Shown here: positions 23,816 through 32,801 of the stretch, piece after piece
Numbering within the stretch: position 1 is the stretch's first letter
Layout: the number at the start of each line of letters is the position of its first letter
Notes under the pieces: model-generated
Database searches by the model: none
The model's input: only the letters and a program-made list of their open reading frames with translations
What the model was told of the DNA's origin: nothing
Source: Ramlibacter pallidus
Lineage (GTDB): Bacteria > Pseudomonadota > Gammaproteobacteria > Burkholderiales > Burkholderiaceae_C
NCBI RefSeq assembly: GCF_015070875.1
Contig: NZ_JADDIV010000002.1
Coordinates: 744,001 to 808,000, forward strand
DNA length: 64,000 nucleotides
Direction of reading: 5' to 3'
Translations under genes and position numbers: made by a program

Positions 23816-25666
23816 TCAGGCCGCCAGGCGCTTCTCGATCTTCGCCTTGGTCGTCTTCAGCTCCTGCGGCAGGCGGTGCTCCAGCTGCTGGAACAGCTCG
23901 TGGTGCAGCTCCAGTTCCTTTTCCCAGGCCGGCAGGTCGATGCTGGTGACCTGCTCGAACTGCTGCTGCGTGAAGGGCAGGCCTTCCCAGTTCAGTTCCT
24001 GGTAGGTCGGGCTGATGCCGAAGGCGTGGGTCTCGCCGGCCACCTTGCCCTCGATGCGGTCGATCATCCACTTGAGCACGCGCATGTTCTCGCCGTAGCC
24101 CGGCCAGATGAACTTGCCGTCCTCGCCCTTGCGGAACCAGTTGGTCGTGAAGATCTTGGGCAGCTTCGCGCCGGAGCCCTCCAGCTTCCGGCCCAGGTTC
24201 AGCCAGTGCTGGAAGTAGTCGCTCATGTTGTAGCCGGTGAAGGGCAGCATGGCGAAGGGGTCGCGGCGGACCACGCCCTGCGCGCCGATGATGGCGGCGG
24301 TCGTCTCCGAGCCCATGGTGGCGGCCATGTAGACGCCTTCCACCCAGTCGTTGGCTTCGGTCACCAGCGGCACGGTGGTCGAGCGGCGGCCGCCGAAGAT
24401 GAACGCATCGATCGGCACGCCGGCCGGGTCGTCCCAGGCCGGGTCGAGGGCCGGGTTGTTGATTGCCGCCACGGTGAAGCGCGCGTTGGGGTGCGCGGCC
24501 TTGGCGCCGGTCTCCTTGGCGAGCTGCGGCGTCCAGTCCTTGCCCTGCCAGTCGATGGCGTGCGCCGGCGGCTCGCTCATGCCTTCCCACCACACGTCGC
24601 CGTCGTCGGTCAGCGCGACGTTGGTGAAGATGACGTTCTTGTCCAGGCTGGCCATGCAGTTCGGGTTGGTCAGCGTGTTGGTGCCGGGGGCGACGCCGAA
24701 GTAACCCGCTTCCGGGTTGATGGCGTACAGGCGGCCGTCGGCGCCCGGCTTGATCCAGGCGATGTCGTCGCCGATGGTGGTGACCCGCCAGCCCTCGAAG
24801 CCCTTGGGCGGGATCAGCATGGCGAAGTTGGTCTTGCCGCAGGCCGACGGGAAGGCCGCCGCCACGTGGTACTTCTTCCCCTCGGGCGAGGTCACGCCCA
24901 GGATCAGCATGTGCTCGGCCAGCCAGCCCTGGTCGCGGCCCATGGTGGACGCGATGCGCAGCGCGAAGCACTTCTTGCCCAGCAGCGCGTTGCCGCCGTA
25001 GCCGGAACCGTACGACCAGATCTCGCGCGTCTCGGGGTAGTGCACGATGTACTTGGTCTTGTTGCACGGCCAGGCGCTGTCCTTCTGGCCCGGCTCCAGC
25101 GGCGCGCCGACGGTGTGCAGGCAGGGCACGAAATCGCCGTTGACGCCCAGCACGTCGTACACCGCCTTGCCCATGCGCGTCATGATGCGCATGTTCACCG
25201 CCACGTACGGGCTGTCGGACAGCTCGATGCCGATGTGCGCGATGGGCGAGCCCAGCGGGCCCATGGAGAACGGCACCACGTACATCGTGCGGCCGCGCAT
25301 GCAGCCGTCGAACAGGGGCTGCAGCGTCCTGCGCATCTCGTCGGGCGCCACCCAGTTGTTGGTGGGGCCGGCGTCTTCCTTCTTCTGCGAGCAGATGAAG
25401 GTGCGGTCCTCGACACGCGCGACGTCGCTCGGGTCCGAGCAGGCCAGGAAGGAGTTCGGGCGCTTGACGGGGTCGAGCTTCCTGAAGGTGCCGGCGTCCA
25501 CCAGCTGCTGGCAGAGGCGGTCGTATTCCTCCTGGCTGCCGTCGCACCAGTAGACCTGGTCGGGCTTGCACAGCGCCACCATGTCGGCCACCCACGCCAC
25601 CAGCCGGGCGTTCTTCACGTAGGCCGGGGTCTGCAGGTTCAGGCCCTGCATCACGGGAGAGTTCAT
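23816..25666 (-). CDS. pckG: Phosphoenolpyruvate carboxykinase (GTP)
   Basis: A 616-residue GTP-dependent PEPCK (EC 4.1.1.32) converting oxaloacetate to PEP for gluconeogenesis. Seen: [20 protein letters not shown], kinase-1 P-loop [13 protein letters not shown], metal-binding [22 protein letters not shown], and the guanine-pocket [10 protein letters not shown]. Length matches the GTP family and not the ATP family (about 540). The ATG at 25666 follows aggag at suitable spacing. A perfect palindrome lies 19 bases upstream. It ends at a bidirectional terminator, so it is monocistronic. Confidence 0.97.
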   Translation of the reverse strand: MNSPVMQGLNLQTPAYVKNARLVAWVADMVALCKPDQVYWCDGSQEEYDRLCQQLVDAGTFRKLDPVKRPNSFLACSDPSDVARVEDRTFICSQKKEDAGPTNNWVAPDEMRRTLQPLFDGCMRGRTMYVVPFSMGPLGSPIAHIGIELSDSPYVAVNMRIMTRMGKAVYDVLGVNGDFVPCLHTVGAPLEPGQKDSAWPCNKTKYIVHYPETREIWSYGSGYGGNALLGKKCFALRIASTMGRDQGWLAEHMLILGVTSPEGKKYHVAAAFPSACGKTNFAMLIPPKGFEGWRVTTIGDDIAWIKPGADGRLYAINPEAGYFGVAPGTNTLTNPNCMASLDKNVIFTNVALTDDGDVWWEGMSEPPAHAIDWQGKDWTPQLAKETGAKAAHPNARFTVAAINNPALDPAWDDPAGVPIDAFIFGGRRSTTVPLVTEANDWVEGVYMAATMGSETTAAIIGAQGVVRRDPFAMLPFTGYNMSDYFQHWLNLGRKLEGSGAKLPKIFTTNWFRKGEDGKFIWPGYGENMRVLKWMIDRIEGKVAGETHAFGISPTYQELNWEGLPFTQQQFEQVTSIDLPAWEKELELHHELFQQLEHRLPQELKTTKAKIEKRLAA

Positions 25667-25684
25667 CCTCGAAGCTCCTAAGTT

Positions 25685-25698
25685 GAAAACCGGTTTTC
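25685..25698. promoter_or_regulatory. Perfect 14-base palindrome upstream of pckG
   Basis: GAAAACCGGTTTTC, located 19 to 32 bases before the pckG start, in the transcribed leader or overlapping the promoter. The remainder of the gap (25699-25876) shows no gene I can support. A regulator is not identified; symmetry and position suggest an operator. Confidence 0.4.
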
Positions 25699-25876
25699 GC
25701 AAAGGAGGCAGCTGCGTCGCGCGCCCTTGTGAAAACAGGCTTGGCACACAGTCGGCTGCAGAGGGGGGATGAACCACCGCCGGGTCGGCTGGAGGGGCCA
25801 TTTTAGGGAGCTGAGCCGCTCGCCATCGCCTCTCCAGCCGGCATTCCATGCAAAACATGCATGGCCTTATGTCGGT

Positions 25877-25978
25877 TCACATGAGCATCCAGCCCAGCAA
25901 GGCCGTCGCGCCCAGGCAGAGCAGCGACAGCGCCACCCAGAGAACCGCGAGGCTGCCGGGGTCGAGCATGGGCTTCAC
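25877..25978 (-). CDS. Small membrane protein (33 aa), coupled to a methyltransferase
   Basis: A GTG at 25978 overlaps the methyltransferase stop (GTGA). The product is 33 residues: a short head VKPMLDPGS and one hydrophobic helix (LAVLWVALSLLCLGATALLG). The four-base overlap is the arrangement used repeatedly by real gene pairs in this window, which favours translation. The helix probably inserts in the inner membrane. Unknown function. Confidence 0.45.
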   Translation of the reverse strand: MKPMLDPGSLAVLWVALSLLCLGATALLGWMLM

Positions 25979-27045
25979 CGTCGGATCTCGAGCACGAGGT
26001 TGAACGGTGTCTCGGCGGCCCGGCGGACGTGGGTGAAGCCGGCCTTGCGGAAGACGGTCTCCAGCCGCGCCTGCCCCGCTTGTGCCCCCAGCACCATCTT
26101 GCCGCCCTCGCTGATGGCGTGCGCGCAGCAGATCAGGGCGGACCCCGCGTAATAGAGCTGGCCGACGGTGCCGAGGTTGTCCTCGATCCGGTCGTTCGCG
26201 AACGGCTCCACCAGCAGCACGGTCCCGCCGGGCGCCAGGGTGTCGGCCGCCCGACGCGCCGCCGCGACCGGGTCGCCCAGGTCGTGCAGCACGTCGAAGA
26301 AGCAGATCAGTCCGTAGCGGTGGTCCGGGTAGTCGACCGCGTTCGCCAGGGAGAACTGCACGCGGTCGGCCAGGCCCGCTTCCTCGGCGTTCCGGCGCGC
26401 CTGCACGATCGAAGCCGCATGCGTGTCGAAGCCGTGGAAGCGCGAGTTCGGGAAGGCCTGCGCCATGAGCAGGGTGGAATGGCCGTGGCCGCAACCGACG
26501 TCCGCCACCGCGATGCCCGCTTCCAGCTGCGCGACGACGCCGTCCAGCGCCGGCAGCCATTGGGGCACCAGGCTGGCCTTGTAGCCGTTGCGGTAGAAGG
26601 CCGCGACGCCGCAGGCCATGCCCTCGTGGTGCTCGCCCCAGGCCACGCCGCGGCCGGTGCGGAAGGCCTCGATCGCCTTCGGTTCGTCGAACCACATCGA
26701 CGCGGGGACCTTCCAGGCGTGCGGGATGTACAGCGGGCTGTCCTCGTCGGCCAGCACGGCCACCTGTTCCGGCGCCATCTCGTAGGTGTCGCTGGCGGCG
26801 TGGTAGCCGATGTAGCCGGCGGCGGCCTGCGCGTTCAGCCACTCGCGCACGTAGCGCTCGGCGCAGCCGGCGAGGCGGGCGAGTTCGCAGGCGCTGGTGG
26901 GGCCGGCGTCGGCCAGCGCGCGGTACAGGCCCAGCCTGGCGCCCAGGCTGACCATCACGCCGATGTACCCGGCGGAGATGTCGGTGATGGTGCGCATGGC
27001 GAAGGCCATGAGCTTGTCCTGCTCGGAAGGGGTGGATGCGTCCAT
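25975..27045 (-). CDS. SAM-dependent methyltransferase with N-terminal winged helix
   Basis: A 356-residue class I methyltransferase of the Rv2258c-like group. The N-terminal winged-helix dimerisation domain spans about residues 25-95 (LGARLGLYRALADAGPTSAC, CAERYVREWLNAQAAAGYIG). The SAM-binding fold follows: motif I VADVGCGHGHSTLLMA, acidic loop FHGFDTHAASI, motif IV FFDVLHDLGDP, and motif VI PGGTVLLVEPF. The substrate is not evident. The ATG at 27045 follows cgaggact. It diverges from an AraC-type regulator and is coupled to a 33-residue membrane protein. Confidence 0.85.
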   Translation of the reverse strand: MDASTPSEQDKLMAFAMRTITDISAGYIGVMVSLGARLGLYRALADAGPTSACELARLAGCAERYVREWLNAQAAAGYIGYHAASDTYEMAPEQVAVLADEDSPLYIPHAWKVPASMWFDEPKAIEAFRTGRGVAWGEHHEGMACGVAAFYRNGYKASLVPQWLPALDGVVAQLEAGIAVADVGCGHGHSTLLMAQAFPNSRFHGFDTHAASIVQARRNAEEAGLADRVQFSLANAVDYPDHRYGLICFFDVLHDLGDPVAAARRAADTLAPGGTVLLVEPFANDRIEDNLGTVGQLYYAGSALICCAHAISEGGKMVLGAQAGQARLETVFRKAGFTHVRRAAETPFNLVLEIRR

Positions 27046-27177
27046 GGGAGTCCTCGAAGGTTGGAAGTGAGGACATGGATCGTCGTTTCGGCGGGCCGCG
27101 GCGCACAGAGCCGGATTCGCCCGGGACCGGTCCATTCGTGCCATGACCGGCGCGGCCGACGGCGCTAGAGTGGCGGC

Positions 27178-28197
27178 ATGCGCGGCACCCTTGCGTCGAC
27201 TCCCCCGCACGTCAGCCTCGTGGCCCTGCCCGAGGCTTCGGTGTCGACGCTCGCGGGCATCTTCGACGTGCTGAATGCGACCGCCTTGCTGGGGCTGGGC
27301 GACCGGCCGGGCCAGTCCGTGTTCCAGGTGGAGGTCGTCGGCGAGCGCAGCGGCCTGATGACGCTGGCCAGCGGCGTGCCCTTCCAGGTCAAGCGCGCGA
27401 TCAGCGAGATCGAGGCCACCGACATCGTGATCGTGCCTTCGGTGGTGCTGCGGGAGGAGGGCTGGGTGCGCGACCGCTACCCGCGCCTGCTGCAGTGGCT
27501 GCAGCGCATGCACGCCGGCGGCGCGATGCTGTGCTCCGCGTGCTCCGGCATCTTCTTGCTGGCCGAGACGGGGCTGTTCGACGGCCGCGACGCGACGGTG
27601 CACTTCTGGTACCACCGAGAGTTCCAGGCGCTGTACCCGAAGGTGACGGTGCACCCCGAGCGCGTGCTGGTCATCTCCGGCCGGCGCGAGGAACTGGTGT
27701 GCTCCGGGGCCTCCACCACCTGGCACGACCTGGTGCTGTACCTCACCGCGCGGCACGCCGGCGCCACGGTGGCCCAGGAAGTCGCCCGCATGTTCGCGCT
27801 GCAATGGCACCAGGACAGCCTGGCGCCCTACATCGTGTTCGAGGGCCGCAACGACCATGGCGACGGCGAGATCCTGAGCGCGCAGCAGTGGCTGGACGCG
27901 CACTTCTCGGTGGCCAACCCGGTGGAGGAGATGATCCGGCGCTCCAAGCTGGCGGAGCGCACCTTCAAGCGCCGCTTCGCCGCGGCGACGGGGCTGACGC
28001 CGATCTCCTACGTGCAGCGGCTGCGCGTGGAGGACGCCAAGCGAAGGCTGGAGCGCACCGATGCGCCGGTGGACGAGGTCAGCTGGCGGGTGGGCTACGA
28101 GGATCCGGCGTTCTTCCGCCGGCTGTTCCGGCGGACCACCGGCATGGCGCCGGGGGCGTATCGCAAGCGGTTCCGGATCCCGGACTTCGCGCGCTAG
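27178..28197 (+). CDS. GlxA-type AraC regulator with DJ-1/PfpI domain
   Basis: A 339-residue transcription factor. The N-terminal class I glutamine-amidotransferase-like (DJ-1/PfpI) domain covers about residues 10-190 and includes the nucleophile-elbow region AMLCSACSGIFLLAETG. The C-terminal double helix-turn-helix of AraC follows (KLAERTFKRRFAAATGLTPI, VDEVSWRVGYEDPAFFRRLF, ending GAYRKRFR). Such proteins usually act as activators. The divergent methyltransferase gene, 132 bases away, is the nearest possible target. Confidence 0.88.
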   Translation: MRGTLASTPPHVSLVALPEASVSTLAGIFDVLNATALLGLGDRPGQSVFQVEVVGERSGLMTLASGVPFQVKRAISEIEATDIVIVPSVVLREEGWVRDRYPRLLQWLQRMHAGGAMLCSACSGIFLLAETGLFDGRDATVHFWYHREFQALYPKVTVHPERVLVISGRREELVCSGASTTWHDLVLYLTARHAGATVAQEVARMFALQWHQDSLAPYIVFEGRNDHGDGEILSAQQWLDAHFSVANPVEEMIRRSKLAERTFKRRFAAATGLTPISYVQRLRVEDAKRRLERTDAPVDEVSWRVGYEDPAFFRRLFRRTTGMAPGAYRKRFRIPDFAR

Positions 28198-28201
28198 CGC
28201 G

Positions 28202-28366
28202 TCAGGCCATGTAGATGGCGATGAAGGCGAGCAGGAACATCAGCGCGGCACCGACGATGGGCAGCACGATCGGGATCGCGGGAATGACGGCTTCCACCGG
28301 ATCGTGCGGATCGATCGGGGCGTCGTTCTCGAGGGCGTTCTGGACGGGGTGCTGCGACGCGGACAT
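28202..28366 (-). CDS. Small single-helix membrane protein (54 aa)
   Basis: The ATG at 28366 has an aaggag ribosome binding site ten bases upstream. The product starts MSASQHPVQNALENDAPIDP, with an acidic polar first half. A long C-terminal hydrophobic helix follows (VIPAIPIVLPIVGAALMFLL, AFIAIYMA). It resembles small tail-anchored proteins by layout only. It lies between the AraC gene and the thioesterase. Confidence 0.6.
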   Translation of the reverse strand: MSASQHPVQNALENDAPIDPHDPVEAVIPAIPIVLPIVGAALMFLLAFIAIYMA

Positions 28367-28420
28367 GGTTGGCTCTGCTCCTTGACGGCCCGATTCTACC
28401 GCCCCCCTCCCGGGCGGCCG

Positions 28421-28825
28421 TCAGAGGAGGGCGTAGGTGGTCGTCGCCCGGCAGGCGCTCTTGCCGTCCTCGGCGCCGCGGATGTCGATCTCGCCGAAGG
28501 CCAGGGTCTTGCCCGCGCGCACGATCCGGGCCTGCACCAGCGCGTCCTGGCCCGACAGGGGCTTGAGGAAGTTGGTGTTCGTCTGCACCGTGGTGCAGGG
28601 GCGGAAGGCGCCGGACTGGTTGATGAGCGCCAGCACCATCGCCGTGTCGGCGGCGGCCATCATGGCCTGGCCGCACAGCATGTTGCCCACGCGGGAGAGC
28701 TGGTCGCTCTGCGGCAGGCGCAGCGTCACGCTGTCGGCATCGAAGGCCTCCACTTGGAGGCCCAGCGCCTGCACCCAGGGGGCGAAATAGTCGGGCAGCG
28801 CGCGCTGCAGGGTTTCCTTGTCCAT
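28421..28825 (-). CDS. PaaI-type hotdog-fold thioesterase
   Basis: A 134-residue hotdog thioesterase hydrolysing acyl-CoA thioesters. LSRVGNMLCGQAMMAAADTA is the central hotdog helix region with the conserved Gly and Asp of PaaI-like enzymes. TVQTNTNFLKPLSGQDALVQ and GKTLAFGEIDIRG form the following strands. Tandem ATG codons at 28828 and 28825 are possible; the second is better spaced from aggag. The first overlaps the threonine ammonia-lyase stop. Probably one operon with it. Confidence 0.85.
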   Translation of the reverse strand: MDKETLQRALPDYFAPWVQALGLQVEAFDADSVTLRLPQSDQLSRVGNMLCGQAMMAAADTAMVLALINQSGAFRPCTTVQTNTNFLKPLSGQDALVQARIVRAGKTLAFGEIDIRGAEDGKSACRATTTYALL

Positions 28826-30024
28826 CATTGCTCCTCGGCTTCGAATCCGGCGCCGCGCAGCGCCTGCAGCAGTGCCTGCACGTGGTCGCGCCCGCGGGTC
28901 TGGACGACCAGCTCGATCTCGACGTTCTGCGCGGCCAGCATCGTGAAGGTCCGCTGGTGGTGGACCTCGTCGATGTTGCCGCCGGCTTCGCTGACGATGG
29001 CCGTGATGCGGGCCAGCGAACCCGGCACGTCGCGGGCGCACACCCGCATCCGCGCCAGCCGTCCGGCGCGCACCATGCCGCGGTGGATGATGGCCGCCAG
29101 CAGCATCGGGTCGATGTTGCCGCCGCCCAGCACCATGCCGACCCGGCGGCCGGCGAACTGGCCGGGTTCCTTCAGCAGGGCGGCCAGCGGCGCCGCCCCG
29201 GCGCCTTCGACCAGCGTCTTCTCGATGTCCAGCAGCATGACGATGGCCTGCTCGACATCCCCCTCGTCGACCAGCACGATGTCGTCGACGTGGCGGCGCA
29301 CCAGCGCCTCGGTGAAGGTGCCCGGCCGCCCGACCGCGATGCCCTCGGCGATGGTCGAGCCGCCCTGCGGCAGCGCGGCCTGCTTGACGGCGTTGTACAT
29401 GTTGGGAAAACGCAGCGTCTGCACGCCGACCACGCGGATGGAGGGCTTGAGCGCCTTGGCCGCCGCCGCCATCCCGCCGATCAGGCCGCCGCCGCCGATG
29501 GCCACGACCAGGGTGTCCAGCTCCGGCACCGCTTCCAGCATCTCGAGGGCGACGGTGCCCTGGCCGGCGATGATGGCCTCGTCGTCGTAGGGATGCACGA
29601 ACACCAGGTGCTGCTGCCGGGCGAGCTCCTGCGCGTGGTTGCGCGCCTCTTCCAGCGTGTCGCCGTGCAGCACGATCTCGGCGCCGAATCCGCTGGTGCG
29701 CTCCACCTTCACCATGGGGGTGAAGCGCGGCATCACGATCACGGCGCGGATCCCCAGCCGTTCCGCGTGGTAGGCCACGCCCTGGGCGTGGTTGCCGGCG
29801 CTCATCGCGATCACGCCGCGGGCCCGTTCCTCGCTGCTCAGCTGGGCCAGCTTGTTGCAGGCGCCCCGCTCCTTGAAGGAGGCGGTGAACTGCAGGTTCT
29901 CGAACTTCAGGAAGGTCTGGCAGCCGGTGACCTGGCCCAGCATGCGGGACTCCACGCAGGGCGTGTCGAGCACGTGCCCTTGCAGGCGGGCGGCGGCTTG
30001 GCGGATGTCTGGGAGGCCGATCAT
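28825..30024 (-). CDS. Threonine ammonia-lyase, catabolic type
   Basis: A 399-residue PLP enzyme (EC 4.3.1.19) converting threonine to 2-oxobutyrate and ammonia. The PLP lysine is in TASFKERGACNKL. The phosphate-binding glycine loop is AIGGGGLIGGMA, and SAGNHAQGVAYHA is typical. A C-terminal ACT-like domain begins near VRAGRLARMRVCARDVPGSL. The single short ACT domain fits the TdcB/catabolic group with regulation, not the biosynthetic IlvA with two. I chose the ATG at 30024 (MIGLPDIRQ); a GTG at 30048 is possible. It precedes the thioesterase. Confidence 0.9.
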   Translation of the reverse strand: MIGLPDIRQAAARLQGHVLDTPCVESRMLGQVTGCQTFLKFENLQFTASFKERGACNKLAQLSSEERARGVIAMSAGNHAQGVAYHAERLGIRAVIVMPRFTPMVKVERTSGFGAEIVLHGDTLEEARNHAQELARQQHLVFVHPYDDEAIIAGQGTVALEMLEAVPELDTLVVAIGGGGLIGGMAAAAKALKPSIRVVGVQTLRFPNMYNAVKQAALPQGGSTIAEGIAVGRPGTFTEALVRRHVDDIVLVDEGDVEQAIVMLLDIEKTLVEGAGAAPLAALLKEPGQFAGRRVGMVLGGGNIDPMLLAAIIHRGMVRAGRLARMRVCARDVPGSLARITAIVSEAGGNIDEVHHQRTFTMLAAQNVEIELVVQTRGRDHVQALLQALRGAGFEAEEQ

Positions 30025-30137
30025 GGGCTGGATTGTGAAGGCCTGCACGTCGCGGCCGCGAAACGGCCCAACGTCATGATCCTTCCATGTAGCATGAAGT
30101 CGCGCTATCGTAAGCCGCCACTGTCCACGGAGGTCGA

Positions 30138-32438
30138 TTGGCCAAGCGTTCGCTGGATCTGCAAGTGCTGCCCTCGCCGGGTCTCAAGGATGCCCCCGTC
30201 CTGGACCTGATGTGCTCGCACTTCGTGCTGACGCTGGCGGCCAAGCAGGGCGCCAAGTTCAACGTGCGGCGCGACCTGAACGGGCTTCTCTCGTTGGCCG
30301 GGCGCCACCTGGTGTGGCCGGCCCCCTCGCTCGACCGCCTGCGCGAATTCCTGGGCCGCCGCTGCAAGGACAACGAGTTCTGGCGCGGCCACGAACAGCT
30401 CGCTGCGCGCGAATTCCTCGACCGCCACGGCGTCTGGCGCGGTCCCTACGAAGAAGGCACGCTTTTCTTCTACCTCGACGAATACGCCAAGGACCAGCCC
30501 AAGGACCTGCTGTCGGTGCTGGCCGTCACCGGCGACTGGCTGACGCACGCGCTGAAGAAGCACTCCACGCTGGTCGAGAAGAACATCGACGCGCTGGCCA
30601 GCCTGTTGCAACTGAACAAGGCCGAGCGCGCCCTGCTGCTGTACGGCACCCTGGCGCGCTACCAGCGCGACCTGCGCAGCCTGCTGGTGGAATTCAAGGT
30701 GAACAACGCGCCGGAGGCCTACGCCGCCATCGCCGAAGTGGCGGGCGTGAACGCCGCCGAGGTCGGCGAGGCCCTGCGCGCGGGCTCGCGGCTGGAACGC
30801 ATCGGCCTGGTCGAGAACCTGATCTCCGAGCACAACATCACGGACCTGGCCGACCTGATGAAGGTCAGCGAAAAGCTGCCGCCGGTGCTCATGCGCGAAT
30901 ACCGCGACCAGAGCGAGCTGATGGCGGTGTTCACCCGGCCGTCCGCCAAGAGCGAACTGTCGCTGGACGATTTCGACTTCGTGGCGGAGGACGCGCGCGT
31001 GCTCAAGGCATTGCTGCGCAACGCGGTGGAGCGCAAGGAAGCCGGCGTCAACGTGCTGCTGTACGGCCCGCCCGGCACCGGCAAGACCGAACTGGCCAAG
31101 GTGGTGGCGCAGGCCGCGGGGCTGGAACTGTTCGAGGTCGAGTATGCCGACCGCGACGGCAACTCGCTGTCGGGGCGCGACCGCTACCGGTCGCTGCAGA
31201 TCGCGCAGGTCTTCCTCAAGGGCAGTTCGCAGGCGGCCCTGCTGTTCGACGAGGTCGAGGACGTGTTCCCGCCGATCTCCAGCGAGGCGGCACAGCTCAT
31301 GGCGCGCGCCGAGCAGGTGGTGGCGCCGCCCTCTGGCAGCGTCAGCGGCAAGGCCTGGGTCAACCAGATCCTCGAATCCAACCCGGTGCCGACGATCTGG
31401 GTGACCAACCGCATCGAGCAGATCGATCCCGCGTTCCGGCGGCGCTTCGCCTACCACCTGGAACTCAAGTCGCCGCCGCCCGGCGCCCGCGAGGGCCTGG
31501 TGCGCAAGACGCTCGAAGGTGTCGAGGTGTCCGCCGCGTTCGTGGCAAAGCTGACCGAACGCAAGGGGCTCACGCCGGCGCAGATCCGCACCGCGGTGCG
31601 CTTCGCGGGCCTGGCGACGGAACAGGGCGTGCCGGTGGAAGACCTGATCGAGCGGCAGCTGCGCAATGCCGACCGCGCGCTCGGCACCCGCAGCGCCGGC
31701 GCCGGCGAGCGCCGCAGCGTCACCACGTACGACCTCGAGATGCTGAACGTGGAGTCGCGCTTCGAAGTGCCGCGCATCGTCGACGCGCTGAAGGCGCGTG
31801 GCCATGGCACGCTGTGCTTCTACGGCGCGCCCGGCACCGGCAAGACGGCGCTCGCCGAACACATCGCGCGCAGCCTCGACCGCCCCTTGCTGGTCAAGCA
31901 GGCCAGCGACCTCATGAGCAAGTTCGTCGGCGAGACCGAGCAGAACATGGCGGCGATGTTCCGGGAGGCCGAGAACGAAAAGGCCGTGCTGTTGCTGGAC
32001 GAGGCCGACAGCTTCCTGCAGGACCGCCGCGGCGCGCAGCGCACCTACGAAGTGACCGAGGTCAACGAGATGCTGCAGGGCATGGAACGCTTTGCCGGCA
32101 TCTTCATCTGCACGACCAACCTGATGGACCGCATCGACCAGGCGGCGCTGCGGCGCTTCGCCTTCAAGATCCGGTTCAAGCCGCTGACGGCGGCGCAGCG
32201 CGAACGCATGTTCGTCACCGAAGCGCTCGCCGGCGACGCCACGGCGCTGGGCGACGCGGCGGCGGCACGGCTGGCGAAACTCGACCAGCTCTGTCCCGGC
32301 GACTTCGCCGCCGTGAAACGGCAGGTCGAGATCCTCGCGGCGCAGCTCTCGCCCGAGGAGTTCCTCGAGCAGCTGGAGGCCGAGCACCGCATCAAGCCCG
32401 AGGTGCGCGAGGCGCGCGGCATCGGCTTCGTGCAGTAG
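30138..32438 (+). CDS. Tandem AAA+ ATPase
   Basis: A 766-residue cytosolic protein with two AAA+ modules. The N-terminal region (about 1-300) is helical and unfamiliar. Module 1 has Walker A YGPPGTGKTELAK at about residue 310 and Walker B ALLFDEVEDVF. Module 2 has Walker A YGAPGTGKTALAEHIA at about 565 and Walker B AVLLLDEADSFL with arginine-finger region RRFAFKIRF. The start is TTG at 30138, with ggagg at ideal spacing. The design is of an unfoldase or remodelling hexamer, like FtsH/Cdc48-type chaperones but without a protease domain. It stands alone, convergent with a KaiC-type operon. Confidence 0.82.
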   Translation: MAKRSLDLQVLPSPGLKDAPVLDLMCSHFVLTLAAKQGAKFNVRRDLNGLLSLAGRHLVWPAPSLDRLREFLGRRCKDNEFWRGHEQLAAREFLDRHGVWRGPYEEGTLFFYLDEYAKDQPKDLLSVLAVTGDWLTHALKKHSTLVEKNIDALASLLQLNKAERALLLYGTLARYQRDLRSLLVEFKVNNAPEAYAAIAEVAGVNAAEVGEALRAGSRLERIGLVENLISEHNITDLADLMKVSEKLPPVLMREYRDQSELMAVFTRPSAKSELSLDDFDFVAEDARVLKALLRNAVERKEAGVNVLLYGPPGTGKTELAKVVAQAAGLELFEVEYADRDGNSLSGRDRYRSLQIAQVFLKGSSQAALLFDEVEDVFPPISSEAAQLMARAEQVVAPPSGSVSGKAWVNQILESNPVPTIWVTNRIEQIDPAFRRRFAYHLELKSPPPGAREGLVRKTLEGVEVSAAFVAKLTERKGLTPAQIRTAVRFAGLATEQGVPVEDLIERQLRNADRALGTRSAGAGERRSVTTYDLEMLNVESRFEVPRIVDALKARGHGTLCFYGAPGTGKTALAEHIARSLDRPLLVKQASDLMSKFVGETEQNMAAMFREAENEKAVLLLDEADSFLQDRRGAQRTYEVTEVNEMLQGMERFAGIFICTTNLMDRIDQAALRRFAFKIRFKPLTAAQRERMFVTEALAGDATALGDAAAARLAKLDQLCPGDFAAVKRQVEILAAQLSPEEFLEQLEAEHRIKPEVREARGIGFVQ

Positions 32439-32444
32439 CGCGCT

Positions 32445-32801
32445 TCAGTCCGGACCGATCAGCCCCTCCACCGTCTCCAGCAGCGTATCCAGCGTGAAGG
32501 GCTTGGGCAGCACCTTGTCCCAGCTGCCCTCCGGATGCTGCGACGGGTCGATCGCGCTCATGAGGACGGTCGGGATGTCCTTGCCATCGGGCAGCTTGCG
32601 GATCTCGCTGACCAGGTCGTAGCCCGACATGTACGGCATCATCACGTCGGTCAGCACCAGGTCGGGCCGCTCGGCCTCGATCATCTGCAGCGCGGCGCGA
32701 CCGTTGCCGGCGGGCACCGGCTGGTAGCCGCCCAGCTCCAGCGTCGCGCAGATCGTCTGCAGCAGGTCGTATTCGTCGTCCACCACCAGGATCGTCTTCA
32801 C
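32445..32801 (-). CDS. Single-domain response regulator
   Basis: A 118-residue CheY-like receiver starting with GTG at 32801, overlapping the KaiC-like stop in GTGA. Phosphoacceptor aspartate in LVLTDVMMPYMSGYD; acidic pocket VVDDEYD; conserved lysine in VLPKPFTLD. There is no output domain, so it must act by protein contact or as a phosphorelay intermediate. It is the last gene of the kinase/KaiC/receiver operon. Confidence 0.88.
   Translation of the reverse strand: MKTILVVDDEYDLLQTICATLELGGYQPVPAGNGRAALQMIEAERPDLVLTDVMMPYMSGYDLVSEIRKLPDGKDIPTVLMSAIDPSQHPEGSWDKVLPKPFTLDTLLETVEGLIGPD

Noticed and set aside
25742..25756. TGGCAC-N7-GC sigma-54-like sequence upstream of pckG
   Set aside because: It faces right, where no gene begins for more than 1.4 kb; the -12 flank is poor.
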